From assembly GCF_000022205.1 (NCBI RefSeq), contig NC_012028.1, positions 372,001 through 436,000 of the forward strand: DNA of 64,000 nucleotides. Reading direction: 5' to 3'. Numbering within the stretch: the stretch's first letter is position 1; every line of letters starts with the position of its first letter. The stretch is from Halorubrum lacusprofundi ATCC 49239 (GTDB lineage: Archaea; Halobacteriota; Halobacteria; Halobacteriales; Haloferacaceae). Position numbers and translations under genes: made by a program. Below the pieces are notes generated by a model. It did no database searches. It worked only from the letters and a program-made list of their open reading frames with translations, and was not told the origin of the DNA. Below are positions 1 to 7,728 of this stretch, piece after piece.

Positions 1-420
1 CCTGAGGTTCGACAGACGACGGAACTCCAGGAGTACACCTACCCCTACGAGTACTACGCGGCAGGGCCGTCCAGAGTAACAGACGAGGACGGCATCCATC
101 GGTGCGTCCACTGTGACACGAGCGGCGTCGATGAGACGTACACCTACTGTCCGAACTGCGGGGCCATCGCCTGCAACAGCCACACCAAAACGGAACGGTT
201 GGAAGGCGAGCCGGTTTGTACTGGTTGTGCGGTCACCGAACGGTTCGCGCTGAAGATGAAGTACTTCTACGACGAGGACAACCTCGAGGCGTTCCGCGAG
301 GAATACGCCGCAATGCCACTCCACGAGAAGGCGATGGAGAACAAGTTACTCGCTGGAGGGAGCGTGGTCGCGACGCTGCTGCTCGTCGTCGGCCTGCTCG
401 TCATCGGCGGCATCATTTAG
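1..420 (+). CDS. Zinc-ribbon protein with C-terminal membrane helix (5' end outside window)
   Basis: The reading frame is open from base 1, so the N-terminus lies outside the window and 139 residues are visible. Two adjacent zinc-binding knuckles are seen: CVHC (about residue 36) with CPNC (residue 52), then a further Cys/His cluster CNSH and CTGC. The last 22 residues are strongly hydrophobic (LLAGGSVVATLLLVVGLLVI) and should anchor the protein in the membrane with a very short tail. Similar zinc-ribbon plus membrane-tail ends occur on haloarchaeal proteins annotated as restriction-endonuclease-like, but no catalytic domain is visible here, so I assign no function. Confidence 0.6.
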   Translation, partial: PEVRQTTELQEYTYPYEYYAAGPSRVTDEDGIHRCVHCDTSGVDETYTYCPNCGAIACNSHTKTERLEGEPVCTGCAVTERFALKMKYFYDEDNLEAFREEYAAMPLHEKAMENKLLAGGSVVATLLLVVGLLVIGGII

Positions 421-433
421 ACCGGTCGCGTTC

Positions 434-744
434 TCACGCCGGCTTAGCGACCAGCTCTTCGAGCGCGTGCTCTAGGGCTGTGGAACTGCCAAGTGGCTCG
501 CTCGAAGGCCTCGTCGGTGGGGCCTCGAGAGCTTGTCGAGGAACACGAACGCTGCTGCCGTGTAGGCCGGTTCTCTCTCGGCGTGGGTCGCATCGAGCAG
601 TTCCTTCAGCCGGATGAGATCCTGCAGGACGCTCGTCGGGTAGCCGTCCGAGCGTCGGTATACCTGTGCGACCCGGTCCGAATCGTTTGGTTCGTCATCC
701 TGGTCGCCTCGTTGGACGAATCTGAGTTGACTTCGTGTCGACAT
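434..744 (-). pseudogene. Conserved haloarchaeal small protein, frameshifted near its 3' end
   Basis: Translation from the ATG at 744 begins MSTRSQLRFVQRGDQDDE and contains RRSDGYPTSVLQDLIRLKEL and TAAAFVFLDKL, a pattern I know from a haloarchaeal family of unknown function. After FVFLDKL the frame runs into an arginine/histidine-rich tail unlike the rest and stops near 472. A one-base shift near position 529 opens a normal acidic tail (LEHALEELVAKPA) ending at 434. The span of 311 bases is not a multiple of three, which agrees with a frameshift. Family members I recall are longer, so the end may also be truncated. An upstream in-frame start at 804 is possible but less likely. Confidence 0.5.
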
Positions 745-775
745 CAAATACCGCCGGCGCAACAACAACCAGTCC

Positions 776-1846
776 TCAGAGAGGGTGTCGTGTGATGCCG
801 TCAACGCCGCTCTCAGTCACACGGAGGAGCCACGTTGACGGGTTGTTGTCTTCTTTCCCACTATTGATTGGTGCTGGTGCTCCGGTAACAAGGACGGGCG
901 TTTGGAACTCATCAAGCGTGCCCTGTTGACCGACGTGCATGTGTCCGGAGACGATGAGATCAATTTCAACGGAGGTTTGTTCAATAGCCTTCCGAAAATC
1001 TGCTCCCCTCTTTTGATGTATGTGGTACCCGTTTTCATTCCGGACGGGGTATGGAGTATCGTGGACGACCAATACATTCGCGTTTGAAAGTACTGATTGA
1101 ACCGAGGCTTCGAGCGGTTCGCCCGGGAAGCTATCGTGACTGTAGTCGATTCCGAATAGCGTAACGTCTGTTTCCCCTACTGATTCTCCATTCTTCAAGA
1201 GACGCTCAATCTCTGACGTATCATTAGTTGCTCCATCAACTGTTCGACGGCTAGCAGGCTCATCGTGGTTCCCGTAGATGTAGTAGAACGGAATATTGAG
1301 CTCTGAGTTGAGAGCGTCTATCACAAAGGACCGGTCTGCCCCGATGGCAACGTGATCGAAAATGTCCCCGGCGTGGACAATGGCATCAGCGTCTAGGGTG
1401 TTGGCCTGATCCATTACCGCTTGGAAGCGATCACGAGCGTCGAGATCTTTAGCACCTTTTGCTTTCTTATCACGGCGACGATGCCGATAACCGACGTGAG
1501 TGTCGCCGACAATCAAGAGTCGCGTCGCGGTGTCATCGGCCGGACCGAGTTCAGTTACTGTCAGATCCTTCGTACTGTCGAGCTGGTAGTGTCGACTTCC
1601 ACCCTGTGACCAGTACCTTCCTCGGACGTCTTCCAGTTCGTACCGGTGACCTTCGGTAAGCGAAAGGGAGAGAGAATGCGTCGACCAGATTTTAAGAGAG
1701 ATTGTATGTCCGTCTGCATCCTCGACTGTAACTTCAAAATCGAGTTTGTTACTGCTGGAGGGCGAGACCTCTCGAACGAGGACTGTGATCGGATTAGAAA
1801 GACGGTCATTACGAGGGAGATCATCTCGAGTAAACATTAACTTCAT
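776..1846 (-). CDS. Calcineurin-like metallophosphoesterase with N-terminal OB-like domain
   Basis: The metallophosphoesterase signature is complete and in order: DTHVG, HAGDIFD, GNHDE, VVHD and SGHMHVG, ligands for a two-metal phosphoesterase centre. About 100 residues ahead of it (IKIWSTHSLSL.. GHRYELEDVRG) look like an OB-type nucleic-acid-binding fold. This suggests a DNA- or RNA-directed phosphoesterase (Mre11/SbcD or YfcE-like); the substrate is not shown by the sequence. I chose the ATG at 1846 (MKLMFTRDDL); an ATG at 1900 adds 18 unconvincing residues and one at 1837 is also possible. The 3' end overlaps the 5' edge of the neighbouring broken gene only if that gene used its upstream start. 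Confidence 0.8.
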   Translation of the reverse strand: MKLMFTRDDLPRNDRLSNPITVLVREVSPSSSNKLDFEVTVEDADGHTISLKIWSTHSLSLSLTEGHRYELEDVRGRYWSQGGSRHYQLDSTKDLTVTELGPADDTATRLLIVGDTHVGYRHRRRDKKAKGAKDLDARDRFQAVMDQANTLDADAIVHAGDIFDHVAIGADRSFVIDALNSELNIPFYYIYGNHDEPASRRTVDGATNDTSEIERLLKNGESVGETDVTLFGIDYSHDSFPGEPLEASVQSVLSNANVLVVHDTPYPVRNENGYHIHQKRGADFRKAIEQTSVEIDLIVSGHMHVGQQGTLDEFQTPVLVTGAPAPINSGKEDNNPSTWLLRVTESGVDGITRHPL

Positions 1847-1924
1847 AGACAGATGGCAGGACCGAGTACTTAATCGATGCGAGTATTCTCTGTGACTCAA
1901 TTTTAGATTTGTAGCAGTGCTTCG

Positions 1925-2320
1925 CTAAGCCAAACGAGAGACCTCCGAAGGTTCCTCGACGTCGTCGAACTCACCACGTTCGACCGGCTCCCAGTCCTCA
2001 TCTGGCTTCGGACTCCACCAGTCGACTTCATAGTCGCCTGGGGCACCGAGGACCTTCACCCGCGCCGACCCATCCGGAAGATCACGACGGAGTTTCTCGT
2101 CGACGTGGAGGTTCCACGTCGAATCGGTGTCGAAGCAGGCGAGGACGGCCTCCTCGTAGCCGCGTGTCTCCCGTGACTCTCGCAGTTTAACCTGCGTATT
2201 GCAGTTCTTGCAGAACATCCCCTCGAAGGGGATGTGACTGAATATCTCGTGCCCGCAGACCGGACACCAGAGGAACTCAAACAGTGCTTCGCTGTGGCGG
2301 TCGATGACTTCCAGACTCAT
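1925..2320 (-). CDS. Small zinc-ribbon protein (resembles DUF7567)
   Basis: The protein starts MSLEVIDRHSEALFEFLWCP at the ATG at 2320 and is 131 residues long. A zinc ribbon is formed by CPVCGHE and CKNCNTQ (residues about 19-43). The C-terminal half is acidic and tryptophan-rich (YEVDWWSPKPDEDWEPVERGEF). I recognise it as a conserved haloarchaeal plasmid protein, probably the one catalogued as DUF7567; its function is unknown. It is the last gene of a minus-strand run (4974 to 1925) of small accessory genes. Confidence 0.75.
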   Translation of the reverse strand: MSLEVIDRHSEALFEFLWCPVCGHEIFSHIPFEGMFCKNCNTQVKLRESRETRGYEEAVLACFDTDSTWNLHVDEKLRRDLPDGSARVKVLGAPGDYEVDWWSPKPDEDWEPVERGEFDDVEEPSEVSRLA

Positions 2321-2397
2321 CTGTGGATCTGGCCCGATTGAGACGGGCCATCCATTCCGGCCCAAAATAAACGTCACCGCAGATACGCTCACATCAA

Positions 2398-2763
2398 TCA
2401 GCGCTCAGCGCCGTACACGATTCTCGAGGATGCTTCGTACCCACAGTTCCGGCACTCGAACCAGCGCTGAATCTTCGCACCGTCAGCCGTTTTCCCCCCG
2501 ATTGCCACGTCGCTGTTCGGACACTCGGGACAACTCAGTTCGGGCGCTGGCCGTTTCCGGAGCTCATCACGGAACGATTTCGCGTCCTTCGTCTCGTACC
2601 CCCGCGACCACACTGGGTAGCCGTCGACGAGGATTACGCCACGCCACTTGTAGCGGTACGAATCCGGTGCTCGGTGTAAGACCGCCCGAGCGCCGGTCTC
2701 GGTATTCCGGTATGCGAGTGTGGGCGTGCGGCTCTCACGTCGCCAGTTGGTGATCCGGGGCAT
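2398..2763 (-). CDS. Small zinc-finger protein (resembles DUF7568)
   Basis: 121 residues starting MPRITNWRRESRTPTLAYRN. The C-terminal half has a CPECPNSD...CRNCGY zinc ribbon (residues about 82-110) followed by ASSRIVYGAER, typical of a conserved haloarchaeal family that I associate with DUF7568. A single-stranded nucleic-acid or protein-binding role is possible, but nothing here proves it. It begins only 3 bases after the stop of the 2767-3258 gene, so the two are probably co-transcribed. Confidence 0.75.
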   Translation of the reverse strand: MPRITNWRRESRTPTLAYRNTETGARAVLHRAPDSYRYKWRGVILVDGYPVWSRGYETKDAKSFRDELRKRPAPELSCPECPNSDVAIGGKTADGAKIQRWFECRNCGYEASSRIVYGAER

Positions 2764-2766
2764 CTG

Positions 2767-3258
2767 TTAGAAGTGGACGTCGGCGGGCACGATCCAGAGC
2801 TCTTCACTCTCTTCAAGGAGTCGGTCCAGCTGTCCACGGTGGCGAATGCCGGTTCCGTGTTCGGTGTACAGAAAGATCGCCGGGCCGTCGTACGCGCCGA
2901 CCTGGTGGAAGGCGTGCCGCGCGAGGTCCTCGTCGCGCATGATCTCCTCGTCGGAGAGCTCGTCGATGGCTTCCTTCACCCGGTCGAGATTTCGCTCGAA
3001 CTCCTCTTTCGTCGCCTTCCAGCCACGCTCAAGCAGGTCTTGGCCGTCATCGGAGTTGACGGGGGCTGCAGTCGGCAACTCACCCCATCGCGCCTTCCCC
3101 GCAACGGACGTATCCTCCTCGTCGAACGTCACGTGGTAGTCGAAGACGGCGCCAGCGTGTGGGTCCGCGCCGACCAGGCGGTCGAACACCGTCTTTCCGG
3201 TGGATAGTGCTTCGTCTTCTGTCGATGCTTCTACCAGACTGTAAATGACCATGTGCAT
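2767..3258 (-). CDS. Conserved haloarchaeal protein of unknown function
   Basis: 163 residues from the ATG at 3258 (MHMVIYSLVEASTEDEALST). It opens with a beta-alpha pattern and has a long charged helix (WKATKEEFERNLDRVKEAID) in the middle, ending in GRYxx-free acidic text WIVPADVHF. No catalytic motif is visible. An upstream start at 3327 would add an unlikely alanine/arginine segment that lies over a promoter-like palindrome, so I prefer 3258. It heads a probable two-gene unit with 2398-2763. Confidence 0.7.
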   Translation of the reverse strand: MHMVIYSLVEASTEDEALSTGKTVFDRLVGADPHAGAVFDYHVTFDEEDTSVAGKARWGELPTAAPVNSDDGQDLLERGWKATKEEFERNLDRVKEAIDELSDEEIMRDEDLARHAFHQVGAYDGPAIFLYTEHGTGIRHRGQLDRLLEESEELWIVPADVHF

Positions 3259-3313
3259 CTCGAACACCTCGAAGCGCCGACGCACCGGGAGTCGTTGCTC
3301 GCTCGCTCCTGCT

Positions 3314-3346
3314 GCGCCGGCACCCATCGCCGGCGCTCGAAAAACC
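3314..3346 (-). promoter_or_regulatory. TATA-like box plus GC palindrome ahead of the 3258 gene
   Basis: Read on the minus strand, GGTTTTTCGA is followed directly by the perfect inverted repeat GCGCCGGC-GATGGGT-GCCGGCGC. It is one of several elements of this layout in the window. It may be an operator over the transcription start, or a 5' UTR hairpin. Confidence 0.5.
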
Positions 3347-3365
3347 CTAATCTAGCGGTCGATTC

Positions 3366-3788
3366 TTAGGACACGTTCGCTCGGTCGACTGTGATGGTCA
3401 GGTTTCCGGACTCGTAGTCAGCTTCGAAGTCGATGGTGAACGCATCCGAGTCGTACGCGGCGTGGTAGGCGCGGTGACGTTTGAGCGAGCCGGTCGCCTT
3501 GAAGTGGAAGAACGCAGCCGCCGTGTAGGGCTTGCTCTGCGTCTCGACTTGCGTTTCGACTGACGCCGGAAGTGCGATCTGTGGCGTGTCCGTGTCAATA
3601 CTCGCAGCGAACTCCTTCGCTTCCTCGACGGTCGCTTGCGAATGTGCCGGTGTCTCGCCGGTCAACACGTTTACCGGTGTTTCCGTGCCGTCGGTAAACA
3701 GGACGTCTTTGAAGATGTGTGTCCCGAGGATCGCGTCGGGGTCTAACTCGCAATCGTCGAATGGATCGTCGTCTGGTTTCTCGGACAT
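3366..3788 (-). CDS. Hypothetical acidic protein
   Basis: 140 residues from MSEKPDDDPFDDCELDPDAI (ATG at 3788; the ATG at 3791 would add one Met). The middle has a conserved-looking stretch PYTAAAFFHFKATGSLKRHR, and the C-terminus is a strand-rich segment (AFTIDFEADYESGNLTITVD). I do not recognise the family. It is preceded by its own TATA-like box and inverted repeat, so it may be transcribed separately from its neighbours. Confidence 0.6.
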   Translation of the reverse strand: MSEKPDDDPFDDCELDPDAILGTHIFKDVLFTDGTETPVNVLTGETPAHSQATVEEAKEFAASIDTDTPQIALPASVETQVETQSKPYTAAAFFHFKATGSLKRHRAYHAAYDSDAFTIDFEADYESGNLTITVDRANVS

Positions 3789-3806
3789 CAAATCACGAGC
3801 CTACAG

Positions 3807-3837
3807 AGGGGCTCGGTTCTCTCCGCCCCTGAAAAAC
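3807..3837 (-). promoter_or_regulatory. TATA-like box and AGGGGC/GCCCCT inverted repeat ahead of the 3788 gene
   Basis: On the minus strand GTTTTTC is followed by AGGGGC-N12-GCCCCT, about 20-45 bases before the ATG at 3788. The arms are in the opposite order to most other elements of this class, so it is a weaker member. Confidence 0.4.
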
Positions 3838-3862
3838 AGCAACTGGTCGACGCAGTCCTGAT

Positions 3863-4525
3863 CTATGAACGGTTCAGACTCGCCTTCTCGAAGGGTGATT
3901 CCCCGGTCGGAATGCGCAGCTCCTGTCGGTCTCCGACCCGCTCGGCGAGCTTCCGCTTCAGATACTGTCTCGCCGTCGACGGTGTGAAGACGCCTTTGTC
4001 GAGCATGTCTCCGACGACATCTTTGAAGGCCGCGAACTGCCCCTGCAGGTGGCCGTCGCCGACCGGCTCGCCGTCGTACCAGCGCACCGTCGCGAGCGCG
4101 CCATTCCCGACCGTCTCCCCCTGTTTGACTGTCTCCGATTCGTACTGTAGGCCGAACCACAGCGTCCGGTAGGCGGTCACCTCGAACGTCGTCGACACCA
4201 CGAAGAACGCCTCGTGGTGGAGGTAGTCGAGGTGGTCAGCGACGATCTCGTCGAGGGTAAGCCCGGTGGCACGGGGCTTCGGCTCGACGACCGTCGACGG
4301 TCGATCCTCGTCGGCGAGGTAGCCGTCGACGGCGTCTGCCTCAAGGCCATCGGCTAGTTCAGCCAGCAGCTGTTTCGCCCACTTGGAGTCGGTGTCGTCG
4401 CCACCGAACGGCGACTCAGCAGAGATTCGGTGCTTGAGCTTCAGGTTCGCTGCGCCCCACTGGCTGTAGTGGAGCGTGTACTGTCCGTCTGTACGTTCGT
4501 ACGCAACAAGTGCGCGGTGGCCCAT
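3863..4525 (-). CDS. DUF6735-like conserved haloarchaeal protein
   Basis: 220 residues from the ATG at 4525; the opening MGHRALVAYERTDGQYTLHY and SQWGAANLKLKHRISAESPFGG are characteristic of a haloarchaeal family I associate with DUF6735. The C-terminus (GVFTPSTARQYLKRKLAERV) looks helical and basic. Function unknown; it is common on haloarchaeal plasmids. A start at 4591 would run through the GC palindrome upstream and is rejected. Confidence 0.75.
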   Translation of the reverse strand: MGHRALVAYERTDGQYTLHYSQWGAANLKLKHRISAESPFGGDDTDSKWAKQLLAELADGLEADAVDGYLADEDRPSTVVEPKPRATGLTLDEIVADHLDYLHHEAFFVVSTTFEVTAYRTLWFGLQYESETVKQGETVGNGALATVRWYDGEPVGDGHLQGQFAAFKDVVGDMLDKGVFTPSTARQYLKRKLAERVGDRQELRIPTGESPFEKASLNRS

Positions 4526-4570
4526 TGAACAATCACCTCGTAGGACGACCCACGACTGGATCGCCCCGCA

Positions 4571-4590
4571 CCCCTCCCGGGGGATGAACA
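4571..4590 (-). promoter_or_regulatory. GC palindrome in the promoter of the 4525 gene
   Basis: Minus-strand reading: GTTCATCCCCCGGGAGGGGT followed by GCGGGGCGA. It has the same layout as the elements at 5003, 15702 and 31204: a TATA-like or A/T tract, then a CCCC..GGGG palindrome, then a GTGCGGG tract, roughly 50 bases ahead of the ATG. Confidence 0.5.
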
Positions 4591-4593
4591 ACG

Positions 4594-4974
4594 CTACTCG
4601 TCGATCGGCTCGGGGGAACTGAGGTCAGCGTGGAGGACTTCGCCGTCGCGAACGACGTACCGCTTTGCGAGGACCGGGAATCGACACTTCGTATACCCGG
4701 TCGTTTGGATGTCGAACTCTTCGTCAGCTTCGAGGTGGTCGGCGAGTTCTCGCAAGAACTCGTGGGTCACGATACCGCCCTCGTAGTCCGGGAGGCCGTT
4801 CTCCCGCGCCTCGTACACCTCGAAGTCATCGTACCCCCAGATGGTGAGCTCTCCCTCTTCGGTAACCTCCCAATCGAGCGTCCCGAAGCAGTAGCTCTCA
4901 CAGAGCTCGCGGACTGCCTGCGGATCCGATACGATCGCGCCGGTCGACGTCGTCGCAGCTTGCAGTGTCGCCAT
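4594..4974 (-). CDS. Conserved haloarchaeal hypothetical protein
   Basis: 126 residues starting MATLQAATTSTGAIVSDPQA. The sequence alternates strands and acidic loops (DWEVTEEGELTIWGYDDFEVYEA) and ends with CRFPVLAKRYVVRDGEVLHADL. No recognisable enzyme motif. It sits first in the minus-strand run leading to 1925 and has its own palindromic promoter element. I recognise the type from haloarchaeal plasmids but cannot name a function. Confidence 0.65.
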   Translation of the reverse strand: MATLQAATTSTGAIVSDPQAVRELCESYCFGTLDWEVTEEGELTIWGYDDFEVYEARENGLPDYEGGIVTHEFLRELADHLEADEEFDIQTTGYTKCRFPVLAKRYVVRDGEVLHADLSSPEPIDE

Positions 4975-5002
4975 ATCTGGACTTCACGGGGTCGCCCCCG
5001 CA

Positions 5003-5023
5003 CCCCTGTCGGGGGCGAAAAAC
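5003..5023 (-). promoter_or_regulatory. TATA-like box plus GC palindrome ahead of the 4974 gene
   Basis: Minus strand: GTTTTTCGCCCCCGACAGGG continuing into GTGCGGGGGCGACC, with CCCCCGACAGGGG as the palindrome, about 30-50 bases before the ATG. It is one of the clearest examples of the recurrent promoter layout in this window. Confidence 0.55.
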
Positions 5024-5065
5024 AGACGCGAGAGGTGCCTCCTGAGGCGTGGCCGGCGCCTCCAG

Positions 5066-5254
5066 TTAGGAGTCTGCCTGGGCGCCCGCCCCGGCTCCGT
5101 CGCCCGGCCTCGTGAGAAGGCTCACCTCCTCTAGGAGGTCTCTCGCGGTCTCGACTCGCTCTCGATCCGCGGCGTCCAATCGGTCGACGTCGAGTCGGTT
5201 GAGATTGCTGAGTATACGATGCATCCGGTACCCTTGTTTGAACTCTTGCTCCAT
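5066..5254 (-). CDS. Small hypothetical protein
   Basis: 62 residues from the ATG at 5254 (MEQEFKQGYRMHRILSNLNR). Predicted to be almost all helix (LDAADRERVETARDLLEEVSLL), with a glycine/alanine tail. The length and composition fit a real small haloarchaeal gene, but there is no family recognition. A start at 5296 is possible. Confidence 0.45.
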   Translation of the reverse strand: MEQEFKQGYRMHRILSNLNRLDVDRLDAADRERVETARDLLEEVSLLTRPGDGAGAGAQADS

Positions 5255-5331
5255 CGGAAGCGCCTCACCGCTCGCCGGCGCGGAACGACTTCCCATCGGG
5301 ACTGCCGTCGGGCTTGCAGGAGATCACGGTA

Positions 5332-5373
5332 TTAACCAACGAATCTCGACGCTACTCGCAGGGTGTTGGTTAA
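5332..5373. repeat. 42-bp inverted repeat TTAACCAAC-N24-GTTGGTTAA, copy 1
   Basis: The left arm TTAACCAAC (5332-5340) and right arm GTTGGTTAA (5365-5373) are perfect inverted copies separated by exactly 24 bases. Three more copies lie at 30688, 46634 and 49782. This copy lies between two minus-strand genes, at the border between the small zinc-protein run and the regulator block. Confidence 0.75.
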
Positions 5374-5392
5374 TCGACGGCCAGCACTGGCC

Positions 5393-6286
5393 CTACGCGA
5401 GACTGGGGCCGTAGCGAGCCGAGCCACACACCCGGCACTCCCAGATCGGTTGTCCCGTCCACGCCGCATCCGGGACCGACTCGTGGGTCTTGAACCGATG
5501 GTCGGTCGCCCGTCCACAGTTTTGACAGTCGAGTTCCTGCGTCGTCGGTACCGACGAATCCTGTCGATCAGCCGCAGCCTCGCCAGTAGATTCGGTCAGC
5601 GCCATCGCTGGAACCAGCCACACCGCGTCGTCGGCGTCGTCGAGGATCGCGTCAAGACGCGACGCGTCGCGGATGCCGTCCCCACGTTGGTCGTAGAGCC
5701 GCGTTGGGGCCTGCTCCTGACGCTCCGACGCTTCCTGCCCGTGCCACCCAGTCCGGTCACGGGCGGCACTGAGAAGCCCCTCTCCCTCCGCTGACGACAC
5801 CTGTACCGCGTCGGGAAGTGAGGGCCATTGCTCGGCCAGCTGGCGCGCCGGCGCCTCGTCGAGGTCGTAGATGAGCGTGTAGTCGTCGACGGCGGGCTCC
5901 GCCTGGTTGGCAGAGAGGAGGTTCGCCGCGGCGCCGCCCTTCGCCACGGCGCCGTAGAACGTAGTCGACTCGACGATTAGGTGGATGATGCCGAGGAACG
6001 TCGTCGACGCTGACTCGTTCGTACTAGCGGCGTCACTCTCGAGATGGTTAGTGAGACAGAACCGGCATTTCGTCTGCCCGTCTGGGACTGACGCCCCACA
6101 GGACCGACACTCCGTGTTTGATTCAGTCGCGTCGTTCGGATACCCTTTCTCGGTTGTGGCAACGCGCTGCCGATGGGCTGCACTGTCACCGCATTCGCTA
6201 AGTTTCTCATCCGGAATATGCGATGCTTCGCCGATTGGTCGGAGTTCTTCGAAGTCAGTGTAGTAGTCGTTCATCGATTGGCTCAT
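5393..6286 (-). CDS. Zinc-ribbon protein of the so-called biosurfactant protein 1 family
   Basis: 297 residues (an alternative start at 6274, MNDYYTDFEELRPI, is equally good). Two zinc ribbons flank the protein: CRSCGASVPDGQTKCRFC (residues about 61-78) and CQNCGRATDHRF..CRVCGSARYGP near the end. Between them lies a conserved block (GIIHLIVESTTFYGAVAKGG). The family is widespread in haloarchaeal plasmids, where it has been annotated biosurfactant protein 1; that label is not supported by anything visible here. The protein is cytoplasmic, with no signal peptide. Confidence 0.75.
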   Translation of the reverse strand: MSQSMNDYYTDFEELRPIGEASHIPDEKLSECGDSAAHRQRVATTEKGYPNDATESNTECRSCGASVPDGQTKCRFCLTNHLESDAASTNESASTTFLGIIHLIVESTTFYGAVAKGGAAANLLSANQAEPAVDDYTLIYDLDEAPARQLAEQWPSLPDAVQVSSAEGEGLLSAARDRTGWHGQEASERQEQAPTRLYDQRGDGIRDASRLDAILDDADDAVWLVPAMALTESTGEAAADRQDSSVPTTQELDCQNCGRATDHRFKTHESVPDAAWTGQPIWECRVCGSARYGPSLA

Positions 6287-6419
6287 AGATTCGTCCGTAA
6301 TGGTACTTCAACCTGAGGGGTGGCAATCCTCCTTGACCGGTGTTGTATTCAGGGATGTCACTTCCGCTGAAGGTAACTAGCCCCTCGCACGGCAATTGGG
6401 GAAAATTGGTGGTAGTCCT

Positions 6420-7283
6420 CTATTGCACGCACATCGACCACGTTCCGTCTTCGTCAACTTCGAGAACGGCATCGAATAACGGTCGGAGGGTCTCAATCGT
6501 CTTCTCGTCACACGTTTCGGGATCTAGATGGAAGTGCGCTATCGCTCCTGCCAACGAGAGACGCCTCGTAAGGAGATGGAGGAATCTGAAGGCCCGATTA
6601 AGGTCTGTGGCTTCGAGAAGTTCTGTGAGTGAATGGAAGCAGACAACGGGTTGCTCATCGGTACTTCCCCACTCCGAAAGTTGTTCACTAATTCGTATTC
6701 CGAGTGTCGTCAGATCCGCGGGGTCGAGAACGGCGTCAACCTCTAGCCGTTCAGGTGGAAGCGCCCTCTTGGATGGCTGTGAGGCAGATGATCGTGCAAA
6801 GTCTCCAACATTGATGAGTGAGATGTGTGCAGGGGTCTCTTCCTCGAATTCCCATATGTTGAGGCGGTTCGTGCCTGGAGACTCGTACGTTACCCCGAGC
6901 AAGTTTGCGCGACTGGACGGGACGGCGGACAACAAGTCGTTGCATCCTTCATCTTCGGGGTGACTGCTGCTTGGCGCGAGAAACAGCACGTTTGTCTCTT
7001 GGTCAAGTTCTCTTGACCCAGCGTCCGATGCTCCTCGAATCGTTATCGTGCCATCGTTAGTAACTTCCACTACACACTCATCGTATTCGAACGACACCGA
7101 GAGATCTGTCTCCTCTGGCTTGTCGAACAGGGCGTTCAATGCGTCTACATCGATTACGCCTTGTAATGGCGTGAGTGCGGTCGGTTCAACACCTTTGAAC
7201 CATGCCACTGCTCGAATCACTCCTGTACTCGGACGATCTCCGTAATTGAAGGATGGGGGGTTGGTCTCGTTGTTTGGTCCCAT
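6420..7283 (-). CDS. HalOD1 output-domain protein with DUF7504-like C-terminus
   Basis: 287 residues. Residues about 14-85 (RPSTGVIRAVAWFKGVEPTA ... VSFEYDECVVEVTNDGTITI) match the HalOD1 output domain of haloarchaeal signal-transduction proteins. The remainder (NVLFLAPSSS..LLGVTYESPGTNRL..VVCFHSLTELLEATDLNRAF) resembles the RecA-like DUF7504 domain often found with it. A signalling or regulatory role is inferred. It is divergent from the winged-helix gene at 7473; the shared intergenic region carries two palindromic sites that might control both genes. Confidence 0.75.
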   Translation of the reverse strand: MGPNNETNPPSFNYGDRPSTGVIRAVAWFKGVEPTALTPLQGVIDVDALNALFDKPEETDLSVSFEYDECVVEVTNDGTITIRGASDAGSRELDQETNVLFLAPSSSHPEDEGCNDLLSAVPSSRANLLGVTYESPGTNRLNIWEFEEETPAHISLINVGDFARSSASQPSKRALPPERLEVDAVLDPADLTTLGIRISEQLSEWGSTDEQPVVCFHSLTELLEATDLNRAFRFLHLLTRRLSLAGAIAHFHLDPETCDEKTIETLRPLFDAVLEVDEDGTWSMCVQ

Positions 7284-7410
7284 TGATAGTTACACCGTTG
7301 AGTACGATTCTCCCGCCGGGGCCTGTTCGGTGGACCGGAAACGTAATTTGGGGTAGTACATAGATTCCAATTCTCCCGGTTCAATAGGTCTTTTGACTTG
7401 TTTGCTTTTT

Positions 7411-7460
7411 CTGACCGGTCAGAGATTTCTATTCTATGAGTTTCCCCAGACCGGTCAGAA
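7411..7460. promoter_or_regulatory. Two palindromic operator-like sites, TGACCGGTCAGA
   Basis: CTGACCGGTCAG (7411-7422) is a perfect 12-bp palindrome. A second copy, AGACCGGTCAGA (7448-7459), lies 36 bases further on and about 15 bases before the start of the winged-helix gene. Both are just upstream of that regulator, as expected for an autoregulatory operator. Confidence 0.6.
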
Positions 7461-7472
7461 TACCCTGTGGTA

Positions 7473-7706
7473 ATGGGCGGTCTCATCAGCGATACCAAAT
7501 TGGATATCCTCCGACAGCTACGTTCTGAACCACTTCACGGCTATGGGCTTGCCGCTGAACTGAACCTGAGCCATGGGTATATCTACACACATCTCGGCGA
7601 ACTACAGGAGGCAGGGATGATCGAAGTAGCGGAGGAACGCGACGGGAAGAAGATCTATCGACTTACCCAGAACGGTCAGTATTTGGTGAAAGCCTTCGAC
7701 GATTAA
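7473..7706 (+). CDS. PadR/ArsR-like winged-helix regulator
   Basis: 77 residues (MGGLISDTKLDILRQLRSEP). The whole protein is one winged helix: helix pair LDILRQLRSEPLHGYGLAAE, recognition helix HGYIYTHLGELQEAGMIEVA, and wing ERDGKKIYRLTQNGQYLVKA. The GYGLA motif points to the PadR type. No ligand domain is present. The two GACCGGTC palindromes just upstream are the obvious candidate binding sites. I chose the ATG at 7473 over the GTG at 7467. Confidence 0.8.
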   Translation: MGGLISDTKLDILRQLRSEPLHGYGLAAELNLSHGYIYTHLGELQEAGMIEVAEERDGKKIYRLTQNGQYLVKAFDD

Positions 7707-7728
7707 CCAAGGTTTCAGAGCCTCCGCG

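Noticed and set aside
5332-5373. Reading TTAACCAAC..GTTGGTTAA as a transcription terminator hairpin
   Set aside because: The 24-base loop would be too long, arms are A/T-rich with no U-tract, and one copy lies between divergent genes where no terminator is needed.
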